This document shows positions 35,124 through 45,652 of a DNA stretch of 64,000 bases, in pieces; positions within the stretch are counted from its first letter, which is position 1; each line of letters begins with the position of its first letter. Source of the stretch: Notospermus geniculatus. Taxonomy: Eukaryota; Nemertea; Pilidiophora; Heteronemertea; Lineidae. The notes under the pieces were generated by a model. The model was not told the DNA's origin, did not search any database, and saw only the letters and a list, made by a program, of their open reading frames with translations. Made by a program: the position numbers and the translations under genes. The DNA is taken from NCBI GenBank assembly GCA_002633025.1, contig NMRB01001479.1, positions 1 through 64,000 of the forward strand, given 5' to 3'.

Positions 35124-35981
35124 TTGTGTGAGTGGTGTATGACATGGCTCCTGAGTCCCAACCCAGCTAAGTGTAAGGTTATGCACTTGGGCGCGCGGAA
35201 CAGAGAACACAGTTACAAGATAGAGTTCAACAACAATGTTGTAGACTTGGCTAAATCCAATAGTGAGAAAGACCTTGGTGTCATAGTGGACCCTACGTTG
35301 GGATTTAGGGAGCATGTGAAAGAAGCGGTAGCCAAAGCGAATAGAGTGTTATGGACCATCAAACGTACCTTTAGCTCTCAGGATGCTGTTCTAATGGAAA
35401 GACTCTATACCACCATGGTCCGACCTCATTTGGAATATTGTAATGCAGCCATTATCCTCAAGAACAAAGCTGGCGGATCTGATCTGGAACATGTGCAACG
35501 GCGTGCTACCAAAATGATCAGTAGTATTAGAACCCTACAGTACTCGGATAGACTACAGCGTTTGGATCTTCCATCATTGGATTATAGAAGAAGGCGAGGC
35601 GACATGATCCAGGTGTTTAAGTACATGACAGGGCTTAGTCGATGTCATCAACTAGTATCACTCTTCCCGCCCACGGATTCAAACAGGCTCACAAGAGGAC
35701 ACAATAGGAAAATCGCTAAACGGAGCAGCAGGACAAACTTAAGGAAACATAGCTTCACACAGCGGGTGGTTAACCCCTGGAATGTTCTGCAGGCTGAGAC
35801 GGTGAATGTTGGCACGTTAATACATTTAAGAATCGTCTGGATCGGGAGTGGAGGAGAACGAGGTTCGTGTACGAGGATTAAGTACCCCCTGCCATGGACT
35901 AAGCTAATGGGACACATGCTCTCAGAACTTACTTTATACTTTAGTACGACACACCGCACCGGCGACATGCAGCGATGTTAG
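35124..35981 (+). pseudogene. LINE ORF2, C-terminal remnant
   Basis: Homology resumes at LCEWCMTWLLSPNPAKCK and continues with KDLGVIVDPTLGFREHV, LEYCNAAI and RRRRGDMIQVFKYMTG, the usual thumb and C-terminal region of CR1/L2/jockey-type ORF2. Near 35820 the frame shifts, so the last residues of the family continue in another frame to about 35881. There is no start codon of its own that belongs to the family. It cannot be active without the missing catalytic segment. Confidence 0.85.
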
Positions 35982-36171
35982 CTATGGACCATGCAGCAAT
36001 ATCGACCAACAGGCTTGCCTTCGGCCGTAACCTTGATGATGATGATGATGATGAAGGGCTACCTTCAGATGTAATTTGGAGTCTAGCTATTACGGTTACA
36101 AAACGTCGGGCATAGTTTGACAGATGGACTGCTGAACTGACACACTGACGCCACTGAATACCTATTTGACT

Positions 36172-36785
36172 AGCTCCGCTGACCTTTGGTCAGCTGAGCT
36201 AAATACATGTACACCGTAAGTTTACACTACAGACTGTATGTCAAAGGCATAGCCATACAGTCTGCTTGACATTAGTGAATGTATTGCATCATCGCCTTGA
36301 TCCATAGCACCATTAATACAATCTTCACCTGAACATGCAATCAGCAGATCAGCCAACCATGACATGGTGGTAGGTCTGCATGGTGCAAAGTGGTTTTGTT
36401 GTTGTCATTCCTGCTATTGAGCACACCCATTAGAAGTTGAAGTAAACATCATTGTTTTATCGTAATTGGGTGAAAATAAGTGAAGATTTCAACTGGAAAG
36501 TTAATGAGAAATAATGACTGAATACCTATGCCGATCCTGAGCCAAAAAACCCAGTTATTTCTCTACTTTTGTTGAGGTTCAAAAAAGCATTGTTTTAGAT
36601 AATTAGGTTTTTTGTTCTCTCTGCGTGGTTACTGTTAATCTTTTGCTATCAATTATCACCACTGTGAATTTCATTTAAATCAGACCCATACTTTCTGAGA
36701 TATGCACACTTTGGACATGGGAGCTTTCTTCCTCCAGTCCCTTTAAAGCAGTTTTTAGCTCAGCTGACCAAAGGTCAGCAGAGCT
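36172..36785. mobile_element. MITE with palindromic ends
   Basis: The ends at 36172-36200 and 36757-36785 are inverted copies of one 29-bp sequence (AGCTCAGCTGACCAAAGGTC followed by AGCAGAGCT). Each end is itself almost a perfect palindrome. About 555 bp of AT-rich sequence lies between, with no coding frame. No target duplication was identified. Confidence 0.65.
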
Positions 36786-37261
36786 ATTCATATGACCAAA
36801 TGGCTCAAAAGGGCTGTTTGTCGTCCGTTAAACTGGCACGTTTCGAGTTGAACTATGCCTATGATCATCGCAAAAAAATCCCTATGGTCAATACACGATC
36901 GCCTTATGAAGTCATACCTGAGTGGTAGTTTAGAGTACCATCAATCAATAACTGAAATTATTTTCATCCAAACGACACGAGTGGGTTTAAAATATGACTT
37001 TAGATATTGGGAAAGCCCAAAATGATCGAACCGAGCAACAGCCATGATAGCGATCTCGGCTTCATACATATGTCAATTCGAGTCTTCGACTCGGCTGCTT
37101 CATAGAGCGCACTGCCCTTAAAACTGCTAATATTTCGCGTACCGGTATTTTGATTGTTTGATATATATTTTGTCTGCTTGGGACCATTAACGACGAAGGG
37201 ATATAAAAATCTTGCTGCAATCAGCTGATACTGAGTTGACGGCACGCCTCGATCTCTTATC

Positions 37262-38594
37262 TACGGTGGCCCAAACATGCCATGTATATATTTTTGTCCA
37301 CATTAAAATATTCTTAACATTAATGTATTTTTTCTCGAATTTCCACCCGGGTGGAAAGTATTTTCACCCGGGTGGAAAGTATTTTCACCCGGGTGGAAAG
37401 TCTTCACCCGGGTGGAAAGTATTTTCACCCGGGTGGAAAGTATTTCCACCCGGGTGGAAAGTATTTTCACCCGGGTGGAAAGTCTTGTCACCCGGATGGA
37501 AAGTCTTTTCACCGGGGTGGAAAGTCTTTTCACCCGGGTGGAAAGTATTTTCACCCGGGTGGAAAGTATTTTCACCCGGGTGGAAAGTATATAAGTGAAA
37601 ATACTTTCCACCCGGGTGGAAATAATTTCCACCCGGGTGGAAATTCGAGAAAAAATACAATAATGTTCAGAATATTTTAATGTGGACAAAAATAACCTAG
37701 AATCGCTTCTAAGACATCACTGCATAATTTTCGATCAGTGACGCCTACTCCACCACGTTGAAGTCACATGTTAGTCATACAATTGGCATTGCGACAGGCC
37801 TGTGAATAGGGCCGTAAAGGTGCAATTACAATGAGTTTTGACGAAGGGTCATTGATTTCGTGGGGTATTCAAAATCATGCCGACTTGGTTTTCATTGATA
37901 AGAGGTATACAGGGTGTCGTGTAAGACACTGAACCAGTTGGTTGGGTGCCTCAGTGACAACGCATAGATTTCTGAAGAAAAAGCTGCGTGCAACGGGGGA
38001 TGCTAGCTACGATAGAGGGCAGCACACCGAAACCCGGTCCTATACAATGGACACCTTTTGTGTGGGAAATTGATCAGGACCGGGATGTCAGTTTCATTTC
38101 AATAGTTTCAACCGCTAGTGACACCTATTGAGGCAGACCTAGGGTCCCCATTGCATAAGGACAATTAAAAAAGAATTTCCATTGAAACACAACACAATGA
38201 CCCTATCCTGGGCCTTTGACTTGCCCACAGTCATGACAGTCGGTTACGTTCTGAGTACACTTTGACCCAAGCGNCCCCCCCCCATCATGCCCATACGGCT
38301 ACGATCACAAGTACGGCCTACCGTTGTTTGATTCTGGGCTGTTTTCATTCTTTTCGGAACACCCTGTATACCACGGCATTTTGCACACAGAAGATTCGCC
38401 CGAGTGATTATCGACCAATTCACATTGACCGCTAGAAAGTGACCAGGCGTGCAACAGCGAGCGATTGGTCGGTCATTAATGGCGCGAAAAAAGACTCACT
38501 GCATATTAATGAACGGGGCGTGAATTTTGTTTGGAGTGTTTTGATGTCTTAGAAGCGATTCTAGGTTATATACATGGCATGTTAGGGCCACCGT
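37262..38594. mobile_element. Nested inverted-repeat structure
   Basis: The outer arms CTACGGTGGCCCAAACATGC (37262 on) and the inverted near-copy ending at 38594 enclose two further structures. One is a hairpin whose arms hold the CCCGGG minisatellite (37293-37695). The other is an 876-bp TIR element (37693-38568) with 27-bp ends, TAACCTAGAATCGCTTCTAA plus GACATCA. Diverged direct repeats of the flanks ('aacgacgaagggata') are at about 37190 and 38730. The N at 38274 is followed by a C run. The section 37990-38130 is the dispersed repeat also seen at 29555-29690. Confidence 0.7.
37335..37645. repeat. Minisatellite of CACCCGGGTGGAAAGTATTTT units
   Basis: About 13 units of roughly 17-21 bp, each centred on the palindrome CCACCCGGGTGG (a SmaI-like core), flanked by inverted arms ('ttgtccacattaaaatatt' on both sides in opposite orientation, plus 'ttttctcgaatttcc'). 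Because every unit is palindromic, frames open on both strands are an artefact and are not genes. Confidence 0.9.
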
Positions 38595-39035
38595 ACTTAT
38601 CGATATCGGCTTCATTCGTCATTTTGAGTCCCCAACTCTGGCTGTTTTTGTGGGGTATGACAATGAAAATTCCTTATATTTCACATATTTAGATGGTTTG
38701 ATATGTCTTTAGTTTGATTGGGGCTATCAACGACGAAGGGATAGGGAATTCGTGGTTTAGTTGAGGACACACTATCGCTCTCCGATCCACAGCGCTAACG
38801 GTGCGGGGGCGACAGTCACGCATTTTTCACTTAAAGCTGAACTATCCGCACAAAAAGCCCCCAAGCGACGAGCAAGAGAATTGCAAACGCCCTGCAGGCA
38901 CCTCAAACGAAGGCTCAGAACAGGATATACCCCACGACGCCAGGAGGGCGCCACCTTATTTGTTTTCGAGCTTTAGAGGTGTCAACATCCTCTGATGAGC
39001 TCCCTGCTGAACAATTTTCGGAAAGAAAAATTTTT

Positions 39036-39108
39036 GACCCAGCTGGGAGTCGAACCCGTGCCCTGTTTTCTTTGCTCCACCGTCTTACCCGTTCGGCCAC
39101 CGAACTCG
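39036..39108 (-). other. tRNA-like SINE head
   Basis: The minus strand carries an A box (TGGCCGAACGGGT) and a B box (GGTTCGACTCC) at tRNA spacing. The acceptor stem does not form convincingly. It is probably the pol III promoter region of a tRNA-derived SINE. Confidence 0.5.
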
Positions 39109-39200
39109 TTGGAAGACTTCTCTTGTTTTCTCGTATTCGTAGTATTATTACGTAAGTCGAAGGTCTACGTCTATGACAAACACAAATCATGTTTCTGTCA

Positions 39201-39274
39201 GTTGGCTCGTTGGTCGAGTGGATCGAGTGGTGGATTACAAATCAGAAGATCGATGGATCGAATCCCGTCTATAA
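39201..39274 (+). other. tRNA-like SINE head
   Basis: The plus strand carries an A box (TGGTCGAGTGG) and a B box (GATCGAATCCC) about 40 nt apart, but the 5' and 3' ends do not pair as an acceptor stem. It has the same overall layout as the sequence at 39036-39108 but is not a close copy. Confidence 0.5.
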
Positions 39275-39969
39275 GTTTAAATGAGTACAATTTTTTTCTT
39301 TGAGTAGTGTGAGAGGTATGCGGAGATGTTGACAGCTCTGTTGCCTGAAGACAAATAAGGTGGCGCCCTCCTGGCGTCGTGGGGGTATATGCTGTTCTGA
39401 GCCTTCGTTTGAGGTGTCTGCAGGGCGTTTGCAATTCTCTTGCTCGTTGCATGGGGGCTTTTTGTGCGGATAGGTCAGCTTTAAGGTATTTGTTTTTCAT
39501 TTCATGAACCGAGATGAGACCAATTCTGTCCCGGCCGCGGCTTATCCTTCCTCAAGGAAGTTAATGTGGAACAGTCAGCGACAGTCAACAAATTACGTTT
39601 TCTGTGGGAATGGTGAACTACTACTAGTATTATTGAATGGTAGACGGCATCGCCAGATCAGTTAACCATACCATGCCCTTGCTCACTTCATCCACCATTA
39701 GTGACGTCACAGATTGTGTCCCATCTATCAGCATTAACCCCCTCCCACCCAATGGGTCTGAAAAGACATCTATCTCGATTCGCCAAGAGTTGCAGGCCTG
39801 TTATCTGGTATTACCCCATTCTCACCAAGTAGGTCTAATATGACATCTATCTCGATTCATAAGTGATATATTAACCCCTTCCCACCCAATGCAAGGGTCC
39901 GTGGCTTCGAGTTTGGTAGGAAGCTAGTTACCGGGTATGCCTTTCACCTTAGAAACCTGTTATTATTTC

Positions 39970-40835
39970 TGCATGTTTGAGCTGACCTACTTCCATGACA
40001 TAGTGACCTACTTAAAGACCAGATGAGCCAAGGCAGTCATGTTTGGTATCAAACTAAAGCTTATAAAGTTTAGGTTTGAATTGACCTACTTCCATGACCT
40101 TGTGACCTACTTAAAGACCAGTTGAGCCGAGGTAGTCCTGTTTGGTATCAAACTAAAGTTAATGAAGTGTACGCTTGAACTGACCTCCTTCCATGATCTA
40201 GTGACCTGCTTAATAGACCGATTAAGCCAAGGTAGTCATGTTTGGTATCAAACTAATGCTAATGAAGTGTATGTTTGAACTCACCTACTTCCATGACCTG
40301 GTCACCTACTTAAAGACCAGTTGAGCAAACGTAGCCATGTTTGGTATCAAACTATATCTTATAAAGTGTAGGTTTGAACTGACCTACTTCCATGACCTAG
40401 TGACCTTCTTAAAGACCACTTGAGCCAAGGCTGTAATGTTTGGTATCAAACTAAACTAGTTAAGGTTTGAACTGACCTACTTCCATCATGACTTAGTGAC
40501 CTACTTAAAGACCAGTTCAGCCAAGGTAGTCATGTTTGGTATCAAACTAAAGTGTAGGTTTGAACTGACCTACATCCATGACCTTGTGACCCACTTAAAG
40601 ACCAGTTGAGCCAAGGTAGTCACGTTTGTTATCAAACTAAAGCTAATGAAGTGTGTTTGAACTCACCTACTTCCATGACCTAGTAGTGACCTACTTAAAG
40701 ACCAGTTGAACAAAGGTAGCCATGTTTGGTATCAAAACTAAAGCTAGTGATGGGTAGGTTTACTATGATGGCCTACTGAGTAACTTAAAGCCATTGGGAT
40801 CAAGGTAGTCATATTTGGTATCCACCTAAAACTGA
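39970..40835 (+). repeat. Approximately 100-bp minisatellite, about nine copies
   Basis: Tandem units of about 95-110 bp read TGACCTACTTCCATGACCTA GTGACCTACTTAAAGACC ... 'agccaaggtagtcatgtttggtatcaaactaaagc'. The copies differ at scattered positions and by small deletions, so the array is not recent. Each unit holds about three TGACCT (AGGTCA) hexamers. No coding frame runs through it. Confidence 0.88.
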
Positions 40836-41002
40836 CTTGAACTGACCTACTGCAATGATCTAGATCTCCTCACCACAGATGAAGTTTGATTCACCAAGAT
40901 GATAGTTTGAATCACCAAATGGTGTTAACACCTTTCAGTCCAATGGATCAAATCGATACCATATCTATCTTCATACTGGTTGTACTCCAAGTGATATTTA
41001 AG

Positions 41003-41409
41003 ATTCCCCCCCACAAGTCCGACATCCCACTTATCCGACGTCCCACATGTCCGACGTCCCACAAGTCCGACATCTCACAAGTCCGACACTTCACAAGTCC
41101 GTCATCCCACAAGTCCGAAGTACCACAAGTCCGACATCCCACAAATCCGAAGTACCATAAGTCCGAACTCCCAACCCCTTCTTGTCGGAGTTATGGGATG
41201 TCGGACTTATGGTACTTCGGACTTATGATACCTTTCTCTGAATGTCGGACTTATGATACCTTTCTCTAAACGTCGGACTTGTGGGATGTCGGACTTGTGG
41301 TGCTTCGGATTTGTGGTACATTTTTAAAGTGATTTTTCCATTGTCGGACATATGATACTTCGAACTTTTGGGATGTCGGACTTGTGAAGTGTCGGACTTA
41401 TGGGGGGAC
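41003..41409. repeat. Inverted tandem array of ACAAGTCCGACATCCC units
   Basis: From about 41003 to 41173 the roughly 16-bp unit CCCACAAGTCCGACAT is repeated about ten times on the plus strand. From about 41185 to 41409 the same unit appears about ten times inverted, with spacers such as 'acctttctctgaa'. The whole would fold into a long imperfect hairpin. No TIR beyond the array was identified. Confidence 0.85.
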
Positions 41410-41519
41410 ACCGATATTTAAATCCCTCCCCACCCAGTGGGCCTAATACAATATCTATCTCTGTTCACCAAGCATGGTAGGCGTTCTACCATCTGATATT
41501 ATCCCTTTCAGTATCAATA

Positions 41520-42062
41520 GCCCTTTTTACAGGGTGCCGGTGCGTTCCGGATCGAGACTAGATCGAGGAGGGTTCGGTTATTTTTCCCCGTGTAAAAGCG
41601 AAACAACTGACCTCCACCTTCCTCGGGCCAGTTCAGTTCGCCCCGTGAGTCTCGGGAAGGTGGAGGTAGGTTCGGGCTGGTTATTCTCTCGTGTAAAAGC
41701 GAACCGACCTCCACCGGCCTCGTGCGGGATTAAGCATGCTACATATGAATGGCATCACTGGCGCATTGCTGTAAGTTACCTGTGAAGAAATAACGCACGA
41801 GATTTCTCAAGCACTGCTCATGTTGTTAGAAGCATAGTTTATCGATTTTAAGTGATTATTTTTGGGACATTTCTTACTTGCGATAACTGTAAATGTTGAT
41901 ACACGCCATCTGGTGGCACGCATTTGAACAAACCGACCTCGAACAAGATCGAGGCGGGTTCGGTAACCCGCACCGTGTAAAAGCGATCAATCCATCCTGA
42001 ACCGAACCCGCCCGAGGAGGGTGGAGGTAGGTTTCCTCGAACCAGCACCGTGTAAAAAGGGC
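41520..42062. mobile_element. TIR element of about 540 bp
   Basis: The left end GCCCTTTTTACAGGGTGCCG at 41520 and the right end, complementary to GCCCTTTTTACACGGTGCTG, finishing at 42062, define it. Subterminal motifs 'gtgtaaaagcga' and 'ggtggaggtaggtt' recur in both orientations. No coding frame and no clear target duplication. Confidence 0.75.
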
Positions 42063-42613
42063 AAATGGGTCCACCAAGTGATATTTAGCACTTCCCATCC
42101 AAAGTTGAGAGGCACATAGTAAGTGATAAAGGTCAGATGGCCAGACTGGTGGTGCACTCTATCAATTTTTATTATAGGTGTGCGCCTACTCCAAAAACCA
42201 GTATGGCCACCGGGTGGCCTTTTTTGGATTTTGCATTCTCCTTCACAACTTGAGATCTTCGATATTTGCTTGCCAGCCATTAAGTTGAAATACATGACAT
42301 TCGTACTTGTCTCACTTTTCCCCTGTTTCAACCTTTTTGAGTTGCCAGGTCATAGTCAGCTGAGCGCCAGGCCCATGGCCTCTAGTTTGATATAACAAAG
42401 AATTCTCTGTTCAACTGCATAACTTTTCGGTAAGGCAACAGCCTATTTTCCATTTTGTTATAAATTAGGCAGAGAAGGAAAACAATAGGATTACCAGGGC
42501 CGTATTTAACTTTTTGGTCCAGGGGGATACAGTAGTAGGCTACTCAGTTAGTTAGCGGCCTAGCTACCGTATCATCCATTCCATGCCAGTATGTCGTTGC
42601 CGCTTACGCATTA

Positions 42614-43004
42614 GGCCAAGTAAAAAAATACTCATGTTTATCGTCCCCGCCCGTGCCTAAAATCAGGGCCGCACCAAAAAATTTTTTATTTTTTATTTTT
42701 GAATTTTGCACCAGAAAAACAGTCCGCACAAGCGCAATAGCGCTTCCGCTGTATGTTTGTTGAGTCATAGGCCTACAATTGATTTGTTAGTGCTGTTAGT
42801 AAGGCAGAAATTGAAGTAAAAAAGTAACAAAGACTGACTGTGACCATGGTCGATGGTGACTCTTGTCATCTGAGGGGCAATATTGATGATATTGCCCTCT
42901 GGAAACCCATCTTCCAAAATAAAAAATAAAAATAAATAGTGCCCCCCCTTGCCAATTTTGAGGGACCAGGTGGACGATAAACATAAGTATTTTTTTACCT
43001 GGCC
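42614..43004. mobile_element. Harbinger-like MITE with TTA target duplication
   Basis: The ends GGCCAAGTAAAAAAATACTC and the inverted GGCCAGGTAAAAAAATACTT extend to about 33 bp (through 'atgtttatcgtcc'). TTA flanks both sides (42611-42613, 43005-43007), while the empty site in copy A reads GCATTAGGCCTAATTG with a single TTA. A 3-bp TTA/TAA target and GGCC ends fit a non-autonomous PIF/Harbinger-type element. Length 391 bp, no frame. Confidence 0.88.
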
Positions 43005-43634
43005 TTAGGCCTAATTGCAATGTCAGTCATGGCAAGACATGAAGATGCTATGCATGAGCAGTCCAAATGTCGATGATCATGTTTATAAGTTGACATATTT
43101 TGTTTTCAGACAACGAGGAAGTTTTCCTCTTGTTTGACACAAATGGAGACAGGAAAATCTATGCCAGTCAACTTGGGGAGGTTCTCCGTGCGATGGGACA
43201 GAATCCTACAGAAGCTAGAGTGAGGAAATGTGGCTTCGCTAATGATCCTGGTAAATAAAGACTTCTGTTCTAATGTCGTTTTTGTATTTCAACTGATCAT
43301 CATAATGGGAGGGCAAGGCATTTGTACCTTTTGTATGCTGTGGGGACGGCCCCAGTCAGACAGGCCTAGTATAGGCCTACTCATGAGGAAACCAAATTGT
43401 GCCATTGTTTGGTTCAGTGCAGATGTTTTAATTTGTTTTGGCACTACCCTCATTTGCTTGCCTAATTAGCCAATTATATAGTTAAATCATGGCGTAATTA
43501 TCATTAAGTAATCCCCAGGACTGATCATGGTAATAGATTGACCTACATGTAATTAGGTCATCTCTGATAGTGGCCAAACCAGTTGTGAATTTGGTATGGT
43601 TTTTATCAGCACATGTAGTCCAACCACACCAGAC

Positions 43635-44911
43635 GGTAGTATGTAAACATTGAAACGTTTCAAAAGAAACGGGCCAAATGAAACGACCCAAAAAACATGC
43701 TAAATCTGAAGTTGCATGGCAGAAACGGTGTAATTTTGTTATTTCCAGTTCATTTTTGGCACTTTCATCGCATAATAGCATTAAAATCTCTCAAAACACA
43801 CGTCTCCCGTTCAAAACACACGTGTTGTTATTGTTTACATGACACCATGCTTCCCTTCATTCAATGTTCAAGGTCTCCGATCCCAAATATGGAAGTCGTC
43901 GCTTCAGAAATTCTCTATGCGATTATTAATACCTTTTATCATATATTTTCTCTATATGTCACTCGCCATGGTTATTTTCTGTGAGGAATTTGTGTGAGGC
44001 CCCAAAACGTCTTCAAAATATATCGTTTTTGATATTGAGCAAAGTTTGTAACACAATGTGCATGCGAGTTGTGAATAGATAATAAGCCATGAGCATTCCA
44101 ACCAATTAGCGTATTCCGATCATTCCATTATGAGGGGTGCGAGGTTGGCGAGAGGAAAATGTGACATCGTTCCCCGCAGTGCAGCCTAAATCTGGCTAAG
44201 AAACTGCAGAAAAAGCTAAAATGATGATAAAAATCATGAAGGCATCGGGTAATCTACATTCCTCTATTCATACAATGTAAAATAATATAGGCTTTTGGTA
44301 TTTTTGTTATGATTTTTCGTATTTTTAAAAACATTTTGGGTCGTTTCATTTGGCTCGTTTCTTTTGAAACGTTTCAATGTTTACATACTACCNCTCCGAT
44401 CCCAAATATGGAAGTCGTCGCTTCAGAAATTCTCTATGCGATTATTAATACCTTTTATCATATATTTTCTCTATATGTCACTCGCCATGGTTATTTTCTG
44501 TGAGGAATTTGTGTGAGGCCCCAAAACGTCTTCAAAATATATCGTTTTTGATATTGAGCAAAGTTTGTAACACAATGTGCATGCGAGTTGTGAATAGATA
44601 ATAAGCCATGAGCATTCCAACCAATTAGCGTATTCCGATCATTCCATTATGAGGGGTGCGAGGTTGGCGAGAGGAAAATGTGACATCGTTCCCCGCAGTG
44701 CAGCCTAAATCTGGCTAAGAAACTGCAGAAAAAGCTAAAATGATGATAAAAATCATGAAGGCATCGGGTAATCTACATTCCTCTGTTCATACAATGTAAA
44801 ATAATATAGGCTTTTGGTATTTTTGTTATGATTTTTCGTATTTTTAAAAACATTTTGGGTCGTTTCATTTGGCTCGTTTCTTTTGAAACGTTTCAATGTT
44901 TACATACTACC
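43635..44911. mobile_element. TIR element with 9-bp target duplication in intron 3 of copy B
   Basis: The ends GGTAGTATGTAAACATTGAA and its complement form inverted repeats of about 55-60 bp, flanked by the 9-bp direct repeat ACACCAGAC (43626-43634 and 44912-44920). Copy A lacks the element. Its true length is about 758 bp (43635-44392): after the N at 44393 the stretch from 'ctccgatcccaaatatgg' to the right end is repeated, a further unmerged overlap. A 9-bp target with long TIRs fits a Mutator-like MITE, which is inference. Confidence 0.82.
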
Positions 44912-45652
44912 ACACCAGACCGCTATACATTACGAATACTGTGATTACAATTTTGTAACTTGCTCTCCTAATCTGCCTTAAATTCAGCAGAAATGTCTGA
45001 TTTGTGTTCCAGACAAAAGAATCTCGTATGAGCAGTTCATTCCTATCCTACATGACGTCGCCAAAAACAAGGATCACTCATCAGCCGAGGATTTTATTGA
45101 TGGGTTCAGGGTGTTTGATAAGGAGTCTAATAATACAATCAGTACGGCTGAACTACGCCATCTTTTGACTCATCTAGGTAACAAACTCTTTCCTCCTCTG
45201 TCAACATACAACAGAAACTGCCATTAGGTTTCAGTCAGTAGGGTTATTAGGGAAAGTCTGGGTCTAGGGCTAGGGTTAGGGTTAGGGGCTTTATCTAGTA
45301 CATGATGTATAGAATAGAATATATTATTATGTACAAGCTACCTCCCCGTGTGCAGCTCCTAACTATAGCCCTAGACCCTGAGTTAACCCTAATAACCCTA
45401 CTGACGACTCTCAGAGGCCCTTGTGCGTCAACCAAAAAGCTTGGGTCTTTTGTTTCACTGGCAATCGGTTCAGTCTGGTGCAGTGTGGTTATTTATAAAG
45501 AGATCTTCTAGCAACATTGGAAATGAAAGCGAGAGAACTAGATAACCTTGATATTTGTGATGTGTTTCAGGAGAGAAGCTAAGAGATGACGAGGTAGAAC
45601 AGCTGTTGGCAGGATTAGAAGATGCCCAGGGAAATATTAATTATGAAGGTAA

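Larger units (their letters stand above)
30413..36057 (+). mobile_element. Decayed non-LTR retrotransposon (CR1/L2-like)
   Basis: Two overlapping frames encode a zinc-finger/coiled-coil ORF1 protein and an endonuclease-reverse transcriptase ORF2. The 3' end carries a simple microsatellite, (TGA)n at 36034-36054, instead of poly(A), as is typical of CR1/L2-type LINEs. ORF2 contains an internal false duplication at an N (32852), has lost the central reverse-transcriptase segment, and has a frameshift near 35820. The 5' boundary is not defined, and no target-site duplication was found. Confidence 0.9.
38829..39485. mobile_element. Inverted-repeat element enclosing two opposed tRNA-like heads
   Basis: Arms of about 137 bp (38829-38965 and 39350-39485) are reverse complements; they share 'cgccctgcaggcacctcaaa' on the left, for example, and the complementary run on the right. 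Between them are a minus-strand tRNA-like sequence (39036-39108) and a plus-strand one (39201-39274) pointing away from each other. This could be two SINE copies inserted in opposite orientation, or one composite foldback unit. Confidence 0.75.

Noticed and set aside
37212-37689. Long frames on both strands encoding repeated FHPGGK or TRVESIF peptides
   Set aside because: They are translations of the palindromic CACCCGGGTGG minisatellite, open in several frames at once; this is not a gene.
39036-39274. Functional tRNA genes
   Set aside because: A and B boxes are good but acceptor stems do not pair and anticodon arms are irregular; SINE heads are more likely.
40886-41411. Direct-repeat array as a CRISPR locus
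   Set aside because: Eukaryotic context, 16-bp units without unique spacers of constant length, and orientation reverses midway.
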